From Candidatus Obscuribacterales bacterium (GTDB lineage Bacteria; Cyanobacteriota; Vampirovibrionia; Obscuribacterales; Obscuribacteraceae), in the NCBI GenBank assembly GCA_019752635.1, contig JAIELX010000138.1, forward strand, positions 1 through 32,023: 32,023 bases of DNA, in the 5' to 3' direction. The notes under the pieces were generated by a model. That model searched no databases. It had not been told where the DNA came from and saw only the letters and a program-made list of their open reading frames with translations. Shown here piece after piece: positions 8,577 through 16,200 of the stretch; position 1 is the stretch's first letter, and each line of letters opens with the position of its first letter. A program made the position numbers and the translations under genes.

Positions 8577-10808
8577 TCAAGAATGTTCCAGCAGAATAGT
8601 CTGAACGTATGACCGCTGAGAATTGGAATCTTCAGCGTGTAAAAGCTTCCTTAGTAGATTTCGGGTTGCAGTGGGAGAGAGAGTCGCGGCGTATCGGTCC
8701 AGGAATCTGCGGACAAGCTCTTTCTGCAGGTGCTCCGAAATGCCAGAGCCTGCCCGTGTTTCAGCATCTATTGAACCGATCATGATATTGAGGCACAACT
8801 CGATTTCATCGCAAGTTAGGGAATGGCGAGCTCTTGCGAACAGAAAAGGGACACACAGCCCCAGCCCATAGAGGTCATCGCGCGCAGATCGAGATGAGGC
8901 TGATTGCAGCTGTGCGGAGCGAAAGAGTTGCAGCTCGCGAAAATTTCCTTTCGCTGCCTCCGCTGCCCTAGCCATGAGAGTTTCACTGAGATTACTGTTG
9001 CAGTTATAGATTATCGGCTCGCTCTTTGCCAGAAAGTAAGCCTCATCCGGCAAATTCCAAACTAGCCACGTTGCAACTTGGTCAGGAATAATGGCTCTGT
9101 CGTCGGCGAACTTGTGAAAGTTGTCTTCGATTAGCGTCTCACCACCGGACGCTTTTACTTCGCCTCCGAAGAGTTGCTCGACTGACATTGAAGTTTCACG
9201 CCGACAACTGTCCCGCAATGAGCGAAGGCTGAGCGCTTTTTCGTAAAAGCGTTGAGCCAATTCTCTCTTTTGCGGAGCGGGTACCTCTGGACAAGCTACG
9301 GCTCGGGAAAGAGCGTCGAGTGAACTTCTCATAGCTTGATCGGCCTCTATGCACTGAGATGCAGCTTCGTAGCACGCTTTTGGCTCAGAGGCGACGCACG
9401 AAAAACTTACCTCGTCTGCGAGCAGGTAAACTCTGGCTGCAGACCGACTTAACTCCGCCTCTCGTTTGCGATACTCTCGCAGATATAGTTTGGCATCATC
9501 TCGATCGGGATTCTCAGCGATCAGCAAATAGAAATAAAATCGACGCGAGGAAGATATCGAATTTGAGTTGTTCTTTACTTTATCCATTGCTCTCAGTGCC
9601 TTCCCGATACAGCGAATGCTGTCAGACTTCGACTGATTATAGTTCTTGGAGATCTGCTCGTAGCTAGCACCGACAGCGATCCAAGCTGAGTCCAAAAACG
9701 TGTTAGAGCGTTTGAGCACCCATCTGTCTAATTCGAGCTCCAGTTCGGATGGACTCTTTTTCGGATTCTGAAGATTTTTCTTGATGAAAGAAACCAACGT
9801 CGCGGAAGTCATGCTTTCTATGTCGCTGGTTGTATTCTCCGGGGTTCTTCGCAATGCTATGAAACAGCAGGCAACCAGCAATACGAAGATACCAGCCAAG
9901 ATTATTCCAACTGTTCGCTCTCCCTTTCGGTCATGACCGGACGGCGGACTCGCACCGACCGACAATTCCTCCCATTTCCCGGAACGAGCAAGGGTCATAT
10001 CGCTTTGAAAATCCAGAGCGGATTGATACCGCGCGGATTTCTCTTTCTGGATCGATTTGAATACGATTCGCTCCACAGCCGAAGGCACCTCGATTCCGAC
10101 ATCGCAAAATGCTGGCGGATATTCGCTTGTATGCTTATAAATCAATCCGACCGGATTGTCGCAGTCGATAGGCCGTTGACCGGAGATCATTTCGTAGACC
10201 AGGCACCCTAGCGAGTATATGTCGGAGGGTTGGCTTGCTTTCTGTCCTGAACATATTTCCGGACTCATATAGTAAATAGAACCGAGTACAAAGCCGGTGT
10301 TTGTCAGCCGATTCGCTGTGTCGGGCTCCTCAAAGTTCGCGAGACCGAAGTCAATAACTTTGACTATGTTGGCAGGCTCACAGAGGAAGAGATTGGCTAA
10401 GCTCAGGTCACGATGAACGAGTTTCTGTCGGTGCAAGGCATCAAGTCCAGCGCAAGCCTGACCCGCGAAATCAAAGGCTTGCTGCCAGGAAAACTTTTCC
10501 GATTCTTTGAGTAGCTCTAAAATGCTCTTGCCGGTAAGGGCTTCCATTACCAAGTAGTTTTGTCCTTGCCAGCTTCCAAAGCCCATAAATTTGACTACGT
10601 GCGGATTGTCAATACTTGCAAGAAGCCGGGCTTCCCGACTAAAGCGTTTCCTGCTTTCCTGGTTCTGCAGCGAAGAGGCAGAAATGAATTTGATGGCGAC
10701 ATCTACGTTGAGCTCAAGATGCGTGGCCAGATAAACAGAACCCATCCCGCCCTGGCCCAGCAGAGCGAGAACCTGATACTTTCCGTCGACGATAGTGCCC
10801 TCGCGCAT
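8577..10808 (-). CDS. Ser/Thr protein kinase with transmembrane helix and helical tail
   Basis: 743 residues. The kinase domain (about 5-275) has glycine loop LGQGGMGSV (17-25), K40, a catalytic loop HRDLSLAN (132-139), DFG (153-155) and SPE (182-184). The usual lysine of HRDLKPxN is Ser136; Asp134 and Asn139 are kept, so activity is possible but may be altered. One membrane helix lies at about 299-319. The ~420-residue tail is helical with many Cys and Ser and only weakly TPR-like. The segment CDNPVGLIYKHT is shared almost exactly with kinase 1 (CDNPIGLIHKHT), so the two kinases arose by duplication. The start is an ATG that begins immediately before the kinase domain. It is probably the first intact gene of the operon kinase 2, histidine kinase, regulator. 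Confidence 0.92.
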   Translation of the reverse strand: MREGTIVDGKYQVLALLGQGGMGSVYLATHLELNVDVAIKFISASSLQNQESRKRFSREARLLASIDNPHVVKFMGFGSWQGQNYLVMEALTGKSILELLKESEKFSWQQAFDFAGQACAGLDALHRQKLVHRDLSLANLFLCEPANIVKVIDFGLANFEEPDTANRLTNTGFVLGSIYYMSPEICSGQKASQPSDIYSLGCLVYEMISGQRPIDCDNPVGLIYKHTSEYPPAFCDVGIEVPSAVERIVFKSIQKEKSARYQSALDFQSDMTLARSGKWEELSVGASPPSGHDRKGERTVGIILAGIFVLLVACCFIALRRTPENTTSDIESMTSATLVSFIKKNLQNPKKSPSELELELDRWVLKRSNTFLDSAWIAVGASYEQISKNYNQSKSDSIRCIGKALRAMDKVKNNSNSISSSRRFYFYLLIAENPDRDDAKLYLREYRKREAELSRSAARVYLLADEVSFSCVASEPKACYEAASQCIEADQAMRSSLDALSRAVACPEVPAPQKRELAQRFYEKALSLRSLRDSCRRETSMSVEQLFGGEVKASGGETLIEDNFHKFADDRAIIPDQVATWLVWNLPDEAYFLAKSEPIIYNCNSNLSETLMARAAEAAKGNFRELQLFRSAQLQSASSRSARDDLYGLGLCVPFLFARARHSLTCDEIELCLNIMIGSIDAETRAGSGISEHLQKELVRRFLDRYAATLSPTATRNLLRKLLHAEDSNSQRSYVQTILLEHS

Positions 10809-10999
10809 GTCAGTGCCCGTAAGCTCCGCATGTTGACAGGAAAAACTTTGTCATTTTCGCGAATTACCTTAGTGAAAGTGCGGCGGAAGGCGGTTTCCCT
10901 GCGTCAACAGGGCAAGAGTCAAAGTTTACCTGTAGATTCCTTACCCTCTCAGGAGAAGTTTCCCCTAACAAGGTGGGACCAAGAGCACTGAATCGTGCT

Positions 11000-11755
11000 T
11001 CAGACGAACTCGCGTTGTGCTGCCAGATAGGTGTTCCGGAGTCGCTGAGGACAAATACAGAGATTAGCCTTGTGTCCCAAATTGGTGATTGCTTTACTCA
11101 AGGATGCAGCCCGAATGTGCGCCCCTCCAGGTCCGGGAAAGACAAACGCTGAGGCGCTCTGCTCGCTGTTGCGACTTGCAAGCCAGTTCGCCAGAGACTG
11201 AGCAACTGCATCGCTGATCTGCACCATCTTTGTTGAATCGCCCGACTTTCTTCCGGCCTCAAGTACAATCCAGCCGGAGTCGCCAACGTTCACTATATCA
11301 GCAACTCTAAGACTGGCAATCTCGGATAGCCGGAGATCCGTGGACAAAAAGATGCTCACTGCAAGAAGGTCTCGCTCGCGGTTAGCCTTGCGAGCTACCT
11401 CTATGAGGCGTTGGACTTGTGCTGAGTTAAGAGGCGCGTGACGAATGTCCGAGGAAGTGGTTGTATAAATTTGCCGACCTAAATAGCGAGACATTAAGCG
11501 AAACAGAACCGAAAAGTTGTAGGCTGTATGCTCCGAAGACCTCGATTGAATCTCAGTCATGAACTCAGCTGCAACCTCCTCTAGTGAGAGAGTTTCAAAG
11601 TTTGTCTCGAAAAATTTCTTGAACACGCGTAATCGTGACAAATAGACTCGCTTGCTCGATGAGTCAAAGTTCGACTGCTCTATCAATCGCTCGAATCTCA
11701 GTGTTTCCAGCAATGCTAGTTTTCCGGCACTATTAGTTGAATTTTGGCAAAGCAT
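11000..11755 (-). CDS. Tyrosine-recombinase-like protein lacking the catalytic tyrosine
   Basis: 251 residues. A SAM-like N-terminal core-binding domain (about 15-95) and most of a phage-integrase catalytic domain (about 105-245) are visible. Arg I is kept (STDLRLSEI, R142) and the beta-hairpin lysine is probably K170 or K176. In the HxxR box the expected PHDLRHT reads PQRLRNT, so the His is Gln237 and the following His is Asn241. The protein stops ten residues later, before the region that carries the tyrosine nucleophile. It is therefore unlikely to recombine DNA. A downstream frame resembles the missing end (see findings). The start is ATG 11755 with AAAGG about 11 bases upstream. It may be a pseudogene or a DNA-binding relic that now regulates the locus. 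Confidence 0.7.
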   Translation of the reverse strand: MLCQNSTNSAGKLALLETLRFERLIEQSNFDSSSKRVYLSRLRVFKKFFETNFETLSLEEVAAEFMTEIQSRSSEHTAYNFSVLFRLMSRYLGRQIYTTTSSDIRHAPLNSAQVQRLIEVARKANRERDLLAVSIFLSTDLRLSEIASLRVADIVNVGDSGWIVLEAGRKSGDSTKMVQISDAVAQSLANWLASRNSEQSASAFVFPGPGGAHIRAASLSKAITNLGHKANLCICPQRLRNTYLAAQREFV

Positions 11756-11771
11756 TTTCTGAAACCTTTAA

Positions 11772-11788
11772 TGACTTGGTCCGAGTCA
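11772..11788. promoter_or_regulatory. Operator-like dyad upstream of the recombinase-like gene
   Basis: TGACTTGGTCCGAGTCA is a 17-bp imperfect palindrome with one mismatched arm position and an unpaired centre. It ends 16 bp before the start codon of the minus-strand recombinase-like gene, in the 249-bp divergent spacer shared with the TPR gene at 12005. Position and symmetry suit a dimeric repressor site. The binding protein is unknown. Confidence 0.3.
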
Positions 11789-12004
11789 ATCAATACTGCG
11801 TCCAGATGAATCAGTTGTGAAATTCATTTGGCAACAAACGATCCCTCCGTGGACAATTCGTGTCTTGCCCGGAGAGCAACTATCTAGCACCCCTTCGGGA
11901 CAGCTCAATCTCGCGCGTGTCTGTTGATTTCACATTTTGTTCATACGCTTGAATAACATCGATATGGGCTGCCAGCATGCGAATTGACGATAAGGGAATT
12001 GTGA

Positions 12005-13108
12005 ATGAAGAAACTGCATACGCTGAGAACCGCACTGACTGAGCTAAAGAACCTCGGTTTTCTGGTCTCAATAACACCAGGCGCCTTAGACAAATTGATG
12101 ACGAATGCTCGCGAAAGTTTCCCTCTACCTCAGTTAGACGAAGAGGTAGACGCAATAGATATTCGAATCGTTCTCGACTGGTACTACGGGACAGTGAGCA
12201 CAGAGGCATCAGCAAACTGCGGTTATGTCTGTTTGAACAACGATGACGACTTTAAACAACTGGTGAATAAGTTCAACACTGCGCTCAACAAGCCCGATTG
12301 GTTCACCCCTGTGTCCTTCGACGAATGGAATTACACGGTCAAAATCAGGGACTCGTCGAGAAAAATTTGGGAAGTCTCACAATACGATTTGCAGTTCTTC
12401 TACAGCGACCGACTAGCGGAAATTAAAGATCCGCGTTCATTTTGTGAGATGGAGCCTAATGACGATTCTCAATCCTTTGTTTTCGGAACACCCGAAGAAC
12501 TAGACCGGATAGAGGCGACCGGTTTGCTTCCCTTTGAGGGAAGCTCATACATCATTGAGGATCACCCGCCAAAGAAGACTGTTACCATCGATGATCCGAT
12601 TGAACTTTGCCGTCTTGCAACTGGATGCTTCCGCAAAGGAGACCTCACGCCCGATGCCAGTTACGCGGCAGAGTTGTTTCGGGAAGGTTATGATTTGTTG
12701 GCAAACTCATTGGATGGCTTCCAGCGGACTGCGAACTTGGCGAGCGACTACAGGACTCGCACGAAGTACATCGACGCCTTGCAGCTTAAAGCGGAGCGGC
12801 TTTTCATGCAAGGCAGCTACGACGAGGCCGCAGCGGCGCTTTCCCTCATACCTGAACTAGCCCTTGAGCCTGAACTTGCGCGCTTGAAAGGTAAGAGCGC
12901 GTTATTGTTTAAGAGTCGCTGCTTACACGCCGCAGGTCAAGACCAAAAGGCACTCGATTTAACCGAATCGATTCTGCACGCCAACGAGTACGATGGAGAA
13001 GCGCATTACCAGCGATCCGTCTATCTCAAGGCACTGGGCAATGAAATCGAGGCGAGCGCAGCGCGCATGACAGCGATTAGCCTTGGCTTCTCCGCCCCCG
13101 AACCGTGA
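12005..13108 (+). CDS. Hypothetical protein with C-terminal TPR-like repeats
   Basis: 367 residues, no signal peptide or membrane helix. Residues 1-190 form an unrecognised mixed domain rich in aromatic and acidic residues (VLDWYYGT, FTPVSFDEWNY, YDLQFFYSD). Residues about 198-362 are helical hairpins with TPR character (AERLFMQGSYDEAAAALSLIP, then CLHAAGQDQKALDL). AAGGGA lies eight bases before the ATG and supports this start. It is divergent from the recombinase-like gene and lies upstream of the HEAT-repeat giant on the same strand. The frame ends just after a run of five C (13095-13099). If one C were absent, the frame would continue to 13256, so the annotated C-terminus may be a frameshift product or a sequencing artefact. 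TPRs suggest a scaffold or adaptor role; the partner is unknown. Confidence 0.75.
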   Translation: MKKLHTLRTALTELKNLGFLVSITPGALDKLMTNARESFPLPQLDEEVDAIDIRIVLDWYYGTVSTEASANCGYVCLNNDDDFKQLVNKFNTALNKPDWFTPVSFDEWNYTVKIRDSSRKIWEVSQYDLQFFYSDRLAEIKDPRSFCEMEPNDDSQSFVFGTPEELDRIEATGLLPFEGSSYIIEDHPPKKTVTIDDPIELCRLATGCFRKGDLTPDASYAAELFREGYDLLANSLDGFQRTANLASDYRTRTKYIDALQLKAERLFMQGSYDEAAAALSLIPELALEPELARLKGKSALLFKSRCLHAAGQDQKALDLTESILHANEYDGEAHYQRSVYLKALGNEIEASAARMTAISLGFSAPEP

Positions 13109-13281
13109 CCTCGATGATCGCCTCTATCAGGACAACGCACGAAGTCTCCCGCACTTCGATTGGACCGACTTGAATAACTTCAAGAGCCAGCGTCCAAAAG
13201 CAGTGTCTGCTCAAAGCTCAAAACTTTCAATACATCTTCATTTTAGTCACAACTGATTAACATGGCGCGGTAATTCTCTTC

Positions 13282-16200
13282 ATGTCGAGGCGATACAGTG
13301 ACTTAGGTCGCGACAATGCGAACAATTTGTTGTTGAGCAAGGTGATGGTGAAAATGTTTGACACGGATGAAGTTGAAACTGATATCTGCGATGTAACTGC
13401 TGCCAAGGCACCTGATGTATGGCAGGAAATTGCCGCAACGGAAATCCCTCGCGCCGGCTTAAACCGCGTAGAGACAGGCAAAACCGAGCTGACAGCAGAC
13501 CGACTCCCCTCGTTATCGCTGATAGAGCCTGGCGCTGAAGCAGCGACAGAAGATCCAGACGAACCAGCATCTTCCTCGGACGCCAGGGAAGGAAGTCCGA
13601 TATTCGAACGGGCGGGGGCCGAAGCCGTCAATGATGCGGAAGACGGCGAAACAGCGGAGGTCTCCGGCACGGACCGAGCCATGCGAGAGCGCGCTTTATA
13701 CCTCCAAAAAACTTTGATACAGTTCGCCCCTCTGTTTATGGCACTAAACACAGATTCATCCGACGCGGCTGATACCCGGGACCTGACTCCAGAGCAGAGA
13801 CAGAACCGATCAATAGCAAGGCATCAGGAAGAGGTCGATAGAGTCAAGCAGCAAATTAAGAGCGAGTGCGACTCAGGCAGGGTCGGTCCCGCCACTGAAA
13901 GGGCTTACAGACAATACGTTCAGTGGTTGGAAAAAGCCGTGCCGACAAACATCCGCCGGATGCAAGCCCTCGGGCTCCCGCTGCCTCCGGGCTCCCAGCT
14001 AATGCTATCGTCCGAAAACGGACAGCCGATGGAGCCGCAATTGTTCACCAGGCTAGCTTCTCTTGATCGCATATCTCTAAACCTCCCGACCAGCTTCGAA
14101 GCTATGCAACGGAGCGATACCCTGATAGACAAATTAGACGCCGTTTTCGATTGGTTAGCAACATGCAATAGAGAAGAAACATCTGCTCGAGCACGCATAC
14201 AAGACAATGCGCTCAATAGCCTCATCACACGGATGGAGCTACCTTCAAGCTGGCGAAAGCAAGATGGCGACAACCCGGAGACGTGGAGAGCTGCAGCCTC
14301 GCAAATGATCGAACTTTCGGTGACAGTTCGAAACTATATTGAAGCCATGCAAAGCTTGTACAAATCATCGCGGAACTCCGATTTCCCAATCGAACTGCCC
14401 CAAGGTGCCCAGCTCAAAGTCACGGACAGCACAGGTCGGGAACATACGCTTTCGGGTAGCGATCTAAATACGCCGGAAAACCGGCAGATTTTTCGCGACG
14501 GTCGAATTACCGAGATAAAGCTTGATCAACCCACAGACCTGCGATTGGCGAGCCCCGCGAACCAGAACCGAGTTGGCAATTTGCAAGATTGGCTCGATAG
14601 GGTGGGCACGAGAATAGACCAGGCAGCCGGACAAATTCACAGGCTTCAGCGCAACCCCGACGCCATAATAATGTTCGGAGATAAAGAAGTTCAAAATGGA
14701 AAAGCCCTGATAAACGCGAGCGGCGAATTTGTTCGCATTGTACCGAGCGACTATCGCTCGCAACCAGGTGAAAACATAAGAAACCTGAACCTGCTTGGTT
14801 ATAACTTTGAGGTAACTCCTCTAACGCAGGGAGCCGATGCCGGGAAATTTCGCATTTCACAAAGTATCACTGCCGAGAACGCCGCCTGGTATGCCTATCA
14901 GAATATTCGCATCCCCGGGCTTGTCGAGCCGGTCGGCAAGATGAACGTAGGCGATCAAGTTCTAGACGGAAACGATTTCGTGCCCGTGCGAAGTGGCGAG
15001 AAGGTTCAGCTGGTACAAGTGAAAAATCTTCAGTCATTTAAGGAGATGCAACAAGCATTTTACTATGGAGAAAAGGGACTCAGCATGGCCATGGATGGTG
15101 CAATGCTGGTCTCAGGCAGTATCGAGGTTGGTGTTGCAATGCGAGCCGCAGCAAGGGGCAGCAGACTGGCAGCAGCGGGAGGGGAAACTTTACTTCAACT
15201 AAGCCGCAGGGAAGCCGCGAAAGAAATAGCAAAGGGTTCCGTGCGAGTGATGGTAGCGGGATCAGGCATTTTCAACAACGCCGGCGCTCGCCAGACAACC
15301 TGGGGACAAGGAGTCAACGCTGCGCGCGGTCTGTACTTCCTGGGAGACGTTAGTCTCGGCTTAGGGAGGGGAACTTGGAGCGCGCTACGCGCAGGCAGAA
15401 GTACGGAGGCGGCATCATCAGCGCAGAGGCTTCACACACTGATTCACGGCAGAGAAGCCTCCAACGGTGTCGAAGCGCTTAAGGGAATCGGCTGGGTTAA
15501 GCAAATACACACAGGCACCCAGTTCACTTTCAGAGCCACAGAGTGCGGCTTCGCGCCGCTCATCGCCGCAGATTTGCTCCATCAGGTCGATGAGCTGCAA
15601 GAAAGCGCTCACGCAGATCCAACGAGAAGTGCCCTGCGGCAAATCGGCAATGGGCGAGGGGAAGAGAGAGCACCAAGAGCAGTTGATCGTAGTAGCTCCG
15701 GCTCTTTGGAAGGAGTTCACGCTGTGCTAGACGTCTATAGGAACACTCTGCGTGCCGGTAGGTCGACCACCGCAGCCGGTGAGATTTCAGAGATCTTCAA
15801 CAGAACCAAGTCCCTGATGAGAGCTGAAACTGCCGAACTAAGTCGAGAGGCGTATCGACAAGAGCTGCTCGCAAAGATTTGCTTTACTCCCGAGCAGATA
15901 ATAAGACTCGAACAGTCGCATCCGCAAGCTTCAGAAGACGCAAACTTTAAGCTATCGAATGAGGACATCAGAGCGCTATTGGACCACGATTATCGCAACC
16001 TTTTGTCAGAAGAGCGCAAACGACATCTAGCACCACTAACAGCTTTGGCTGCCGAATTCCTAAGTTCAAAAGATTCAGACGTAGTTGCCGCTAGCCGCAT
16101 AGCCCTTCTGTGCCTCTCGTTCGGAATCGACGGAAGAACCGGTCCGGACGCAGGTCGAGCAAGAATCGAACTACCCGCTTACAACAGGGAGATCGAACGA

